Below are positions 19,003-28,300 of a DNA stretch of 64,000 nt, in pieces (the stretch's first letter is position 1; every line of letters begins with the position of its first letter). The notes under the pieces are model-generated. The model searched no databases and was not told where the DNA came from. It saw only the letters and a program-made list of their open reading frames with translations. This stretch comes from Thiocapsa imhoffii (GTDB taxonomy: Bacteria > Pseudomonadota > Gammaproteobacteria > Chromatiales > Chromatiaceae). Location of the stretch: contig NZ_NRSD01000018.1 of NCBI RefSeq assembly GCF_016583985.1, positions 17,869 through 81,868 of the forward strand. Reading direction: 5' to 3'. A program made the translations under genes and the position numbers.

Positions 19003-19034
19003 TTGCGAAAGAGAATACGAACGGTTATTATTCT
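19003..19034 (+). promoter_or_regulatory. Sigma-70-like promoter with overlapping inverted repeat
   Basis: TTGCGA at 19003-19008 and TATTAT at 19026-19031, 17 bases apart, form a good housekeeping-type promoter. AGAATA-N11-TATTCT (19012-19034) is an inverted repeat covering the spacer and the -10 box, where a repressor would block polymerase. The repeat does not fit the classical Fur consensus well. It lies about 60 bases before the first gene of the metal-ATPase cluster. Confidence 0.55.
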
Positions 19035-19095
19035 TATAGAAACTGACCCGATTCATGTGTCCATCTGCCCTCTGCCATTCTCAGGAGCCTCGTGC

Positions 19096-19950
19096 ATGAG
19101 TGACCACGAACACGTCCAAGGCCCACCGCCATCGGCGGCGGGTGCCACCGCGCCGAATCCAGGCCCATCATCGTCGCCGGGCGGACCGTCCGTTGGTTTT
19201 GCTCCGGGTCCAGCACAGGGTCCAGCGCCCGCTGCTCACGATTGCCCGGGAGTGCAATCTCCGGCCTCAAGCAGGCCGAACGATCCTGGAATGGCACCGC
19301 CGGTTCATGGTGCGAGTTGGCCGCCGCCTCGCTATCCCGGCGCACCAGCGGCCTCTTACGGTTGGCCCGATGCCTCGCCCCCTCATCCGGCTGCCTATGC
19401 CCATCCTGGTCCTGGCCTGGGAGCTGACCCGGGTGGCCATGGCAACCCAGCCGATGTCTATGCCGCGATCCAGGGATACGGGGCGCCGCCTCCCTACTGG
19501 TCACCGCCTCCCTACTGGGCGGCACCGGCATACGGACCGCCACATCCTGGTGCCATCCCGAATAATGGGATGCCCTGGGGAACACCCTGGGGTGACCCGG
19601 ACGGTGCTCGTGCGGCCATGATGCGCGGTTCGGTTAGTAGCCACACGGGGGGAACCGGACAGGGGCATGGCGGGCCCGGCATGGCCGCGCTGATAGAGGA
19701 CATCGCCAACGGCGGCAATGGGCTCTCCAGCCTCAGCAAAATGCTGAATTTCGAGGACTCCGAGTTCTGGAAAGGCGCACTCCTCGGCGCGGCCGCGGTG
19801 TTCGTCCTGACCAACGAGTCGGTGCAATCAGCTTTATTCAAGACCGGCGCCAAGACCAAGGCCGCGGTGAAGACCGGCGTTGAGCGGGTCCGCGACCGGC
19901 CCCGCCCGGCATCCGAGCACGTTGAGCAGGCGTCGTCCGATGAACGCTAA
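19096..19950 (+). CDS. Pro/Gly/Tyr-rich protein with C-terminal hydrophobic module (ferrosome-like cluster)
   Basis: The 284-residue product has about 190 residues of Pro/Gly/Ala/Tyr-rich low-complexity sequence, including repeated PPPYW blocks. A segment NFEDSEFWKGALLGAAAV and LTNESVQSALFK follows, then a basic tail. The Gly/Ala-rich helix with LTNESVQ recurs in the third gene of the cluster, so it is a shared module. AGGAG at 19083-19087 sets the ATG at 19096. By context it may anchor to, shape or condense around a membrane compartment served by the P1B ATPase. No family assignment is certain; the low-complexity part is typical of scaffold or phase-separating proteins. Confidence 0.75.
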   Translation: MSDHEHVQGPPPSAAGATAPNPGPSSSPGGPSVGFAPGPAQGPAPAAHDCPGVQSPASSRPNDPGMAPPVHGASWPPPRYPGAPAASYGWPDASPPHPAAYAHPGPGLGADPGGHGNPADVYAAIQGYGAPPPYWSPPPYWAAPAYGPPHPGAIPNNGMPWGTPWGDPDGARAAMMRGSVSSHTGGTGQGHGGPGMAALIEDIANGGNGLSSLSKMLNFEDSEFWKGALLGAAAVFVLTNESVQSALFKTGAKTKAAVKTGVERVRDRPRPASEHVEQASSDER

Positions 19951-20191
19951 CGATCAGCCCACACCCTACATGCCTAATCACGGACAGCGTCAACGACATG
20001 GGGTGCGCAAGAACCTCGTTGAAGGGATCGGTGGCTTTGTGACCGGCGCCGCATTGGTGATGTTCTTGCGCGCACTCGCCACCGGCCGGACACCGCGCTC
20101 GCGGGTGGCAAGCGCTACGGCGGCTTCAGCGCGTCACCCAACCGAGGGCTCCACTGAATCGGCATCGCTCCATCAACACAAGACGCCCTAA
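19940..20191 (+). CDS. Small one-helix membrane protein of the metal-ATPase cluster
   Basis: The 83-residue product overlaps the end of the previous gene by 11 bases, which implies coupled translation. A basic N-terminal half leads to a single Gly-rich helix (EGIGGFVTGAALVMFLRAL, about residues 28-46), then a Ser/Thr/Ala-rich tail. The helix has the small-residue spacing that favours helix packing. I do not recognise the family. Its role is inferred only from its position between two proteins that share a hydrophobic module. Confidence 0.6.
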   Translation: MNANDQPTPYMPNHGQRQRHGVRKNLVEGIGGFVTGAALVMFLRALATGRTPRSRVASATAASARHPTEGSTESASLHQHKTP

Positions 20192-20396
20192 CTCGGACGA
20201 GATGGGGATGCGATCCAAGCCAGACATTGGAACGCGCCAGGATCAGAATCGGCATGGCAATCGGCGGCTGCCCACGGCATCAGGTTGCTCACATGGCGAT
20301 TGACGTGCCGAGCGCGCAACCTCCTTCAACAGATCAACCTATTCAAGCGCATCGCCGATGTGCGACTGCGCCTCCATCACCGGGAGAACGATCCAG

Positions 20397-20846
20397 ATGA
20401 GCGACAACCCACACGAGAGGAAGCCGATGTACGATGCCACCGGAAGCTATGGCACAGGCTATGGCATGGGCTCTGGGATGAGTCCTTCAGGGATGCCTGG
20501 GCGCCCCGGCATCTATCCCGGATATCCACCAAACGCGGATTGGATGAGAGGTGTTGATCCTGGTTGGGCCGCGATGCCGGGTGACTCTGCGGCACGCTAT
20601 CCAAGACCATCCGCGCCCGCCCCTGCATCCTCGTTTTTCAATTTCAACAACGATCGGTTTCTCAAAGGATTACTCATCGGAGCGGCCGCGACCTATCTCC
20701 TGACTAACGAAAGCGTCCAACGCACCGCGATCAAGGGCGTGGTGCAACTCTGGTCGGCCGTCCAGGGCGGTATTGAAGAGGCGAAGGAGCGGTTTCACGA
20801 TGCCGAGGCGGAATTACGTCACGCATCCCAATCCAAGTCTGAATAA
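20397..20846 (+). CDS. Gly/Pro/Tyr-rich protein with LTNESVQ hydrophobic module
   Basis: The 149-residue product is a smaller relative of the first gene of the cluster. Its N-terminus is rich in Gly, Tyr, Met and Pro (SYGTGYGMGSGMSPSG). The C-terminal half has RFLKGLLIGAAATYLL and LTNESVQRTAIKGVVQLW, nearly the same module as at 19096-19950, followed by an acidic amphipathic tail. ATG at 20397 was chosen; GGGAG lies about 11 bases upstream. Its 3' end overlaps the ATPase start, so the two are probably translated together. Confidence 0.72.
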   Translation: MSDNPHERKPMYDATGSYGTGYGMGSGMSPSGMPGRPGIYPGYPPNADWMRGVDPGWAAMPGDSAARYPRPSAPAPASSFFNFNNDRFLKGLLIGAAATYLLTNESVQRTAIKGVVQLWSAVQGGIEEAKERFHDAEAELRHASQSKSE

Positions 20847-23037
20847 CGCCTCTGTTCCGATCATGAGACTCGGTGTGCCGGAGATGCCGTCGGACGATTG
20901 CATCCTACATGAGCTTCCGGGCCGCATCCGGCTGCGAATCCCGGCACTCGGCGCGCCGGGATCCACTCCGGATGATCTCGAAGACTGGATGGACACGTTG
21001 AGCGAGGTGTCTCACACCCGCGCCAATCAAGTTGCACGCACCCTGGTGGTGCACTATGACAAGACGCCAGGCGCGCGCGAACGGATCTTACGGCGCCTAC
21101 AAGGCTATTCACCACCGCCCGAGGGCGGACTGCGGACGGGTGTGACGCGCGAGCCCGAGATCACCCCCATGGTCATCTCCGCGCTCACCATCCTGGCGCT
21201 CCCCTGGTTGAGCCGGCCCCTCCAGATCGCGCTCACGGGCGCCAATATTGCCTCGACCATCGGTCGCGGAACCGAGACCCTCATTCGCGAGGGCATCAAG
21301 GTCGAAGTCCTCGATGCACTGGCAATCGGCCTGTCGGCGGCCCGGGGCGAACTCTATACCGCGAATCTCACCGACTTCTTGCTGTCGCTGGGGCACTTCT
21401 TAGAGCGCACCACGGAGCGCCAATCCGATCGTCAGCTGCGCAAACTCCTGCGCCCCGAGCCCGCGATGGCCTGGCTCGAGCGCGACGGGGAATTGATTCA
21501 GATTCCCGGCGATCAGGTCGAGTCGGGGGACATCCTGCAGGTCGGTACGGGAGAAACCATTCCGGTCGACGGCCGTGTGATCAGCGGAACGGCGCTGGTC
21601 AATCAGGCCTTGGTGACGGGCGAGGATGTCCCGGTGCGCAAGGAGGCACCCCGCCGCGTGGTGGCCGGGTCGGTCCTGGTTGAGGGACGGCTGCGCATCA
21701 CCGCGACGCAGGTTGGTGCGGAGACGACCACGGCACGCATCGCGCGCTTCATCCAAGAGTCACTCGATCAACGCTCGGACACGCAACGCGAAGCCGACCG
21801 TCTCGCCGATCAGCGCGTCTATCTCACGTTAGCGACCGGCGCGGTCGTCTATGGTCTGACCCGCAATCTCACCCGCCTCCAATCGGTCTTCCTCGTCGAT
21901 TACTCATGTGCGCTCAAACTGGGCACGCCGGTCGCGTTCAAGTCCGGCATGTCCCGAGCCGCCGCGCATGGCGTCCTCATGAAAGGTGGCGATGCGATCG
22001 AACAGCTCGCGGGCGTCGACACCCTGGTCTTCGATAAGACCGGCACCCTCACTCATAGTGAGCTGAGCGTCACGGATGTGATCGTCTTGCGGCCTGGATT
22101 GAGCTGCAATGAGGCGGCACTTCTCGCACTCGTCGCCTCGGTCGAGGAGCATGCCTCCCATCCGGTCGCGAGCGCCATCGTCGAGGCCGCGCGCTCCCGC
22201 GATCTGCAGCACATCTCGCATGGCGAAGTGGACTATCTGGTTGCGCATGGACTCTCCGCCGAAGTGAACGGTGAACAGATCCTAGTCGGCAGCCGACATT
22301 TCCTCGAAGAGCATCATGGCATCCGCTTCGCGGATGACGACCGCCAGATCTCGGCACTCGAAGCGTCGGGGAAAATCCTTCTCTACGTCGGTGCTCCGTC
22401 CGGCCCAGTCGGTCTGATTGCCCTGCGCGACACACCTCGCAGGGATGCCGCGGAGACCATGAAACGGCTGCGTGCGCTTGGGATTGAAAATCTCATCATG
22501 ATCACGGGCGACCGCCGGCACAAGGCCGAGGCGCTCGCTCACGAATTAGGCCTCGACGCGGTTCACGCCGAGGTCGCTCCCGAAGATAAGGCGGCACTCA
22601 TCACCGGTCTCCAGTCCGCCGGCCGGCGAGTCGCCTTCGTCGGTGATGGCGTCAACGACGGCCCCGCGCTCGTCGCGGCGGATGTGGGCATCGCCATGCC
22701 TCGCGGTGCCGACATCGCGCGCGCCACGGCCGACATCTTGCTCATGGACGACCGTTTGAGCGTCGTCGCCGATGCACGCGAACTCGCCGTGAAGACCATG
22801 GGCTTGATCCGCGGTAACTTCCGAGCCGCGATCGGTCTCAATACCGGGATCCTCGCCGGAGCGATTGGGGGTGTCCTATCCCCCGTTGCGAGCGCCCTCC
22901 TCCACAACGGCACGACCGTGGCGATTCTCCTGAATGCACTCAGGGGCGTTCGCCTTGCCAGTGAGCAAGAGGCCTTGTTGCAGCAACGCATGGAAGACCT
23001 CGAAGAGATCGGGAACCGCCACGGCCGGCGCGCGTGA
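20800..23037 (+). CDS. P1B-type metal-transporting ATPase with SCA in place of CPx (P1B-6/FezB-like)
   Basis: A 745-residue heavy-metal ATPase. The N-terminus holds an HMA-like domain (LPGRIRLRIP) without the metal-binding CxxC. Then come an actuator TGE near residue 272, the membrane metal site DYSCALKLGTPVAF near 367, the phosphorylation motif DKTGTLT near 411, the SHPV locus near 452 and GDGVNDGPAL near 614. Canonical copper or zinc pumps have CPC here; SCA marks an atypical subgroup that, as I recall, includes the P1B-6 ATPases of ferrosome (fez) clusters, which load iron into organelles. The ATG at 20800 has AAGGAG about ten bases upstream and overlaps the preceding gene; ATG at 20863 is an alternative. 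Substrate is inferred, not shown. Confidence 0.88.
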   Translation: MPRRNYVTHPNPSLNNASVPIMRLGVPEMPSDDCILHELPGRIRLRIPALGAPGSTPDDLEDWMDTLSEVSHTRANQVARTLVVHYDKTPGARERILRRLQGYSPPPEGGLRTGVTREPEITPMVISALTILALPWLSRPLQIALTGANIASTIGRGTETLIREGIKVEVLDALAIGLSAARGELYTANLTDFLLSLGHFLERTTERQSDRQLRKLLRPEPAMAWLERDGELIQIPGDQVESGDILQVGTGETIPVDGRVISGTALVNQALVTGEDVPVRKEAPRRVVAGSVLVEGRLRITATQVGAETTTARIARFIQESLDQRSDTQREADRLADQRVYLTLATGAVVYGLTRNLTRLQSVFLVDYSCALKLGTPVAFKSGMSRAAAHGVLMKGGDAIEQLAGVDTLVFDKTGTLTHSELSVTDVIVLRPGLSCNEAALLALVASVEEHASHPVASAIVEAARSRDLQHISHGEVDYLVAHGLSAEVNGEQILVGSRHFLEEHHGIRFADDDRQISALEASGKILLYVGAPSGPVGLIALRDTPRRDAAETMKRLRALGIENLIMITGDRRHKAEALAHELGLDAVHAEVAPEDKAALITGLQSAGRRVAFVGDGVNDGPALVAADVGIAMPRGADIARATADILLMDDRLSVVADARELAVKTMGLIRGNFRAAIGLNTGILAGAIGGVLSPVASALLHNGTTVAILLNALRGVRLASEQEALLQQRMEDLEEIGNRHGRRA

Positions 23038-23100
23038 AGCCGGTTTTCGATCCCGTGGGGACCCTCTCCTCGTTCACGCAACCGTCCCGTGCGATCGTCA

Positions 23101-23445
23101 TCAGCGCCGTTGCCTCACCGGCGCTCCGAAGAAGACCAGCACGGTCAGATCCTCCTCGACATCGAAGAAGGCGTGATCGCAGGCTGCGCGCACATACATG
23201 AGGGTTCCCTCGCGGACCTGATGCTCATCCTCGCCGACGCGCAACCGCCCTCGTCCACCCAGCACCAGATACAACTCATCCTCTTCGTGTGCATTCGCCA
23301 TGTCGCGAGAACCGGCTGGCAAATGATACACGGAGCAACTCAGCGAGGGCGTGCGCAAGAACTCCTTCAGCGACAGCGTCCCAGGCTTGACCCGACCCAT
23401 CAAGTCATCGAGCTGAAACACCAACCAATCATCGTTTTCATTCAT
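23101..23445 (-). CDS. Small cupin-domain protein
   Basis: A single-domain cupin of 114 residues. Motif 1 is NAHEEDELYLVLGGRGRLRVG with His and Glu ligands in reasonable positions, and motif 2 covers RAACDHAFF with a further His. It sits on the opposite strand between the ATPase and the HMA-like gene. Cupins often bind Fe or Mn, so a metal sensing or handling role is plausible, but the substrate is unknown. ATG at 23445 was chosen because upstream in-frame codons lie outside the cupin fold. Confidence 0.75.
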   Translation of the reverse strand: MNENDDWLVFQLDDLMGRVKPGTLSLKEFLRTPSLSCSVYHLPAGSRDMANAHEEDELYLVLGGRGRLRVGEDEHQVREGTLMYVRAACDHAFFDVEEDLTVLVFFGAPVRQRR

Positions 23446-23587
23446 CACAGGACATCTCAATTGCTTCAGAACAGAGGGGGGATTCCGGATCACCCGCTCA
23501 AACCCGGCGGCACAGTCTCACAATCTAGCGCGCGGAACCCTGACACGCTCAGCATTCGAAACAGGTCACGAGCGGGATCATAATCGT

Positions 23588-23606
23588 AATGCGAAAGATT
23601 TGCATT
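23588..23606. promoter_or_regulatory. Fur-box-like palindrome
   Basis: AATGCGAAAGATTTGCATT is a 19-base palindrome with 14 of 18 paired positions matching. It has the layout of a gammaproteobacterial Fur box (AATG..AA...TT..CATT). It lies in AT-rich DNA between the divergent cupin and HMA-like genes, so it could give iron control in both directions. The C/G pair at positions 5 and 15 departs from the usual A/T. Confidence 0.5.
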
Positions 23607-23672
23607 CATGTAATAACATCCCTATCCTCCGCACTGTCAACCGTTGATCTTCCATCGTGAGGCAGTGCGTTC

Positions 23673-24026
23673 ATGAGCCATTACATCCATCACGTTCCAG
23701 GTCGGATTCGCATTCGCTCCAGTTCCTTCCGGTGTGATCCGATCAGTGCCCGCAAGGCCGAGAGCGAGTTGCGCGCGACCGAGGGAATCCGCGACATCCG
23801 AGTCAACCCGCGTGCCGGCAGCATCACCGTGCACTACGATCCCGCGCACACAAGTCAGGCGCAGATCCTTGCGCGGCTCGAACAGATCGGCTGCCTGGGG
23901 ACCTCGATCCGCACGGATCTTGGAACCAAGCGCGTCCACGAAGCCTTCGGCAAGGCGCTCGTCGGCGCCGTAATGCAAAAGGCGGTCGAGCGCTCCGCGC
24001 TGCGCATCGTGAGTGTTCTGCTGTAG
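23673..24026 (+). CDS. HMA-like (heavy-metal-associated fold) protein without CxxC
   Basis: The first 70 residues match the ATPase N-terminal domain in layout: VPGRIRIR, then a helix, then RDIRVNPRAGSITVHYDP and a second helix ending LEQIG. This is a ferredoxin-like HMA fold, but the metal-binding CxxC is missing. The remaining C-terminal part (ALVGAVMQKAVERSALRIVSVLL) is a hydrophobic amphipathic tail that could dock to a membrane. In fez clusters an HMA-type protein accompanies the ATPase. It lies just downstream of the Fur-box-like site. Confidence 0.72.
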   Translation: MSHYIHHVPGRIRIRSSSFRCDPISARKAESELRATEGIRDIRVNPRAGSITVHYDPAHTSQAQILARLEQIGCLGTSIRTDLGTKRVHEAFGKALVGAVMQKAVERSALRIVSVLL

Positions 24027-24066
24027 TCCCCCCCGTCCAACTGAATCAAAACGAGACACTCAGCGC

Positions 24067-24095
24067 TGATCACGCGCAGGGATTGCGCGCGATCA
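24067..24095. terminator. Strong stem-loop after the HMA-like gene
   Basis: TGATCACGCGC and GCGCGCGATCA form an 11-base stem with one mismatch and a seven-base loop. No T-run follows, so it may be a factor-assisted terminator or an operator. Confidence 0.4.
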
Positions 24096-24310
24096 ACATC
24101 AATCGGCTACAGCTTCGTGTGAAGGCGCTCCCAAGCGGAGGCGTGTGCCGAGGTCGCTTCATTCGCAGCCCCTCCTTCGAGCATGGTGTTTCCCACCAGT
24201 CATGGCCGCCGACCTGGGTTGTGTCGGCCTGTGCGAGCGTGTTAGAACAGGTGAACCGTGACCCGGCGAGTTCCAACCCCCGGTCACCCTGATTCCACCA
24301 CATCCAAGCC

Positions 24311-25399
24311 GTGATCGTGAGACCTGTTCCGCCAGCTGTTCTGACAACCATCATCGTAGTCTGTTTGGCATGGGCTCCAGTGTCGCTTCCAGCCGCCGAA
24401 GAGGAGCCGATGCTCATTGCCACTCGCCATGCACCACCGTTCGTGATTCTCGACGACGGTGAGTTCACGGGAATCGCCATCGCGTTGATGCGTCGCATCA
24501 GCGAGGGATGGGGAGTGGAGATCCGTTTCATCGAGATGGGGTTGAGCGAGATGCTCGACGCGGTTGCCGCGGGCACGGTCGGCGCCGCGGTGGGTGCGCT
24601 CACCATCACCGCCGAGCGAGAACGGATCCTGGACTTCACCCATCCATTCTATACCACGGGGATCGGCGTGGCGGTTCCGGTGCGGGAAACGATGACCTGG
24701 ATCACGGCGTTGCGCCGGGTCGCCTCGGAGCCTTTTCTCACATCGCTGGCCGCGCTGCTTGGCTTATTGACCCTACTCGGTGCCTTGGTCTGGGCGGTTG
24801 AGCGGCGCCGCAACGAACAATTTCCGGCGGCACCGATCCGTGGCATCGGTGCCGGGCTCTGGTGGTCGGCAGTGACCATGACCACCGTCGGCTACGGCGA
24901 CAAGGCGCCCATCACCCTGGTCGGCCGCCTGATCGCGCTGGTCTGGATGTTCGCCAGCATTATCGTGATCTCTGGGTTCACGGCGGCGATCGCGAGCTCT
25001 CTAACGGTCGGTGCGTTAGATGAATCGATCGGCAGCGTCGAGGATCTCTATGGCACGCGGGTTGTCTCCATTGAGGGCAGTACCAGCTCGCTGTATCTCA
25101 CCGACAAGCTCATCCGCCATCACACCGTCACCGATGCCGAGGCAGCGCTCCAGGAACTGGTCGCGGGACGCGCGGATGCCGTCGTCCATGATGCGCCGAT
25201 CCTGCGCTACCTCGTGCAAGAACAGTATGTCGGCCGACTGCGTGTGCTGCCGTTCCTGCTCACCCGTCAGGACTACGGGATTGCATTGCCCAGGCAGACA
25301 GCCCAACGCGAGGAAATCAATGTTCGCATCCTAGAGACCATCCACACCCCGGAGTGGGAGCGCTTAGTGGAGGGATATCTGGGCCGCGATGGTGTCTAG
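24311..25399 (+). CDS. GluR0-like prokaryotic ligand-gated potassium channel
   Basis: A 362-residue protein with signal sequence (about 1-29). The periplasmic binding domain of SBP_3 type is split in two lobes (PPFVILDDGEFTGIAI; later VVSIEGSTSS). Between them are membrane segment FLTSLAALLGLLTLLGAL, a re-entrant pore with the potassium filter TVGYGD near residue 192, and a third helix. This layout matches GluR0 of cyanobacteria, a glutamate-gated K+ channel. GTG start with no clear ribosome site. The ATG of the downstream mechanosensitive channel overlaps its last 11 bases, indicating co-translation and a shared role in osmotic or ionic response. Confidence 0.88.
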   Translation: MIVRPVPPAVLTTIIVVCLAWAPVSLPAAEEEPMLIATRHAPPFVILDDGEFTGIAIALMRRISEGWGVEIRFIEMGLSEMLDAVAAGTVGAAVGALTITAERERILDFTHPFYTTGIGVAVPVRETMTWITALRRVASEPFLTSLAALLGLLTLLGALVWAVERRRNEQFPAAPIRGIGAGLWWSAVTMTTVGYGDKAPITLVGRLIALVWMFASIIVISGFTAAIASSLTVGALDESIGSVEDLYGTRVVSIEGSTSSLYLTDKLIRHHTVTDAEAALQELVAGRADAVVHDAPILRYLVQEQYVGRLRVLPFLLTRQDYGIALPRQTAQREEINVRILETIHTPEWERLVEGYLGRDGV

Positions 25400-28300
25400 T
25401 GCAACCAGCGACGTAATCCAGCCGACTGCAGCATCAGTCAGCTGGATCGAGCGCAGTGTTCAATGGCTCTTCCCTGCCTGGCTGCTGCTGGCCACAACCC
25501 TCGTCAGCGCCAATGTCGCCTTGCCCGATCTGCGCGAGCTTCAAGAGGAGACTCGAAAACTCAATCAGTTGCGCGAGGACATCATCGAAACGGTGTTCCG
25601 CTCAGAGCGATCGGTCAAGACGCTGCTAGTGGATTTGGCCGCGGAGGAGCGAAGGCTGCACGGCCCTCTGGTCGAGACCGAAGACTTGCGGCGAGCGCGG
25701 CTCGATCTCGAGTCAATTCGTTCGCGCTTGGCTGTAATCGAGGGTCGCATCGAGCAATACAGGCTGAGCTTGGTGCGCCTCAGACAAGTGCGAGACGATC
25801 TCGCGACGGTCCTCGCACGCGCCCAAGATCATCAAGCCGACGATCTTCTGCGTGAGACCGGTCTACGACTCTTGCGGGAGCAAGAGAGTGTCTTGCAGGC
25901 AACGCTGGCTGGCTATGAGGAACTCGCCGCCGTGAGCCGTCGCAAGATTGAATTGTTACACCAGCGCCTGCGACTGCTGCAGAGCCGGTTTTCGCTCGCC
26001 GCGGTCGACCGCGCCGCGGCATCCGTCGCTGATGAGCGTATCCCGGTGCTCCAGGACGTCATCGCCGATTTTCTGAGGCGAGCCGCGCGGGCAAGCCGCG
26101 ATCTCGATGCCGTCGTCGGCGACACTCCCTCGGCCGCAAATCGCCGTCGTCTCCTTGCGGAGCAAGTGAACGAGGCGATTACACGTGCTTTTATCCGTCA
26201 GAACGATCTTGAGTTGGTTTTAACGGGAAATCGCTTAGAGGCACTCACGACCCTGCGTGCCGACGAGACCATGCCGCTGCGGATCCTGCGCTTAGGGGTG
26301 CGCAAACTCAACGAGATCGCCGCCACTTTGACGCACCTCGAGAACGCCCTGAACACCCAGTTCACGAGCCTCGAATCACGCGGTGCCGCACGACTCCAAC
26401 AGGGTGCGCAGCCGGACGAATACAGCCGGGATGTGTCCGATCTGATGGGGTTGATGGCGTTTCAGCGCGAGGACATCAGGGTGATGCGCGACCGCCTAGA
26501 GGCGGAACAAGTCGCCCTAGTCAGGTTGATTGGCGAAACCACGGCGGCGAGCCTGCTCGAGCATCACCCGCTGCCAACGGTCGCCGAGGACTGGATACGC
26601 GTCCTGGCCGCCATGCATGACGTGCCACGGTTGGCGGCCACGTTCGGCGTTGAGCTCTGGCGCACTCTACTTATCCAATTCGCTGCTGTAGCGACGAGCC
26701 AGCGCGTCGCGCTCGCCATTGCGTTGCCGCTGCTCGTGGCGCTCTTACTTTGGGCCGCGCACCGACTCTCAGTCTTGGCCGCTCAGCAGGACGCGCCCGG
26801 CATGCTCGCACACAGCGCCAACGCCCTGTCCAATACCCTACCCTGGATGATTCCGGCCGTCATTTGGGGCGTTCTCGGGTGGCTCCTCGGCCTTCGGCCG
26901 GACCTGTTGCGACCCATCCTGGTGCTGCTCTCACTCGTTCCCAGCGTCCTCTTGCTGCTGCGGCTGACTGCCGTGCTGACGCAGCAACGGCCCCAGCCGG
27001 TGACTGTGGACGCGAACACTGAGGTTGATCAGGACGATCAAAGCGCGCGCATGGGCGAGTCGATGACGGCGTCAGACAGCGCGGTATGCACGACAACTCG
27101 GGTCGCCAGCGAGGGCGACCGAGCGGCCGATCGAGCGAATGGGATAGCATCACACGCCGTCGTCGAGGCTGGACTTCGATTACAACATCATCTTCGCGTC
27201 GCGATCCTCGTGGCCGCGGCCATCGTGGCGTTGCATGAGTCGACCCATCTGTTGTCGCTGCCGCCCTTATTGATGGATGTGCTCGACCGACTCGGGATGT
27301 TTGCGGTCTTAGCCTTGTTCCCAACAGCCCTTGGGGTCGAGCGCGCCTTGCGCGCGCGCTTGCAAGAAGGATCGTTGATGCATTCACGCGGCGCCGCATT
27401 TGTCCGCCTCTTGTCACGACTGCTGCCTGGCTTTGTGTTGTTGACCGGCATTGCCGGTGTGCTTGGCTATACTCATCTGGCTTGGACCCTGATCGGATTC
27501 TCGCTCTGGCTCACCTTGGTCGCACTGGGTCTCTACTTTTCAGTCGGGGTCGTCCAAGCCCTGGCTGCACGCATCGACGATCATCTGCGCACAACGGACG
27601 TTGAGAACGCCGAATTCTGGCGAACTCATTTTGTTGAACCGGGGCGGCGGCTCGCTCAGCTCGGTCTCTCTGTCGGTGCGGGCTGGATCCTGCTGGTGCT
27701 CTGGGGATGGGGCGCGCAGACGCCACCGGTTCGCTGGATGCTATCGCTAACACGCACCGAACTGTTCCAACTCAGCGGCACGCCCTTCACAGTGGGAGGA
27801 ATCCTGCTGACGCTCCTGTTGATCGGCGCTGCCCTCTGGGTTGGCGGATGGAGTCAGCAGGTCAGTTATCGTTTGGCCTACCGACGGGTGCGCGACCTGG
27901 GATTGCGCCAAGCGCTTGCGACCTTCACCCGCTATGTGGTCATCGTCGCTGGAGTGCTCTTGGCACTCTCCATCATCGGCTTCGATCTCACCGCGCTCAC
28001 TGTTTTCGCTGCCAGTCTCGGGGTCGGTATCGGCTTTGGTCTTCAGAACATCGTCAACAATTTCATCTCCGGCATCCTCCTGCTCGCCGAACGGCCGCTG
28101 CGCATCGGCGACTTCGTCAGCATCGGGGCTCACGACGGAACGGTCACACAAATCGGCATCCGCTCCCTGACGGTGCGAACTCCGGATCGTCAGGAAGTCG
28201 TCATTCCCAATGGCTCGGTCATTTCCAGTGAATTCATCAACTGGACGGGCCAAGACGATACCGTTCGCCAGGTGCACTATTTCGTCATTCGCTACGGTAG

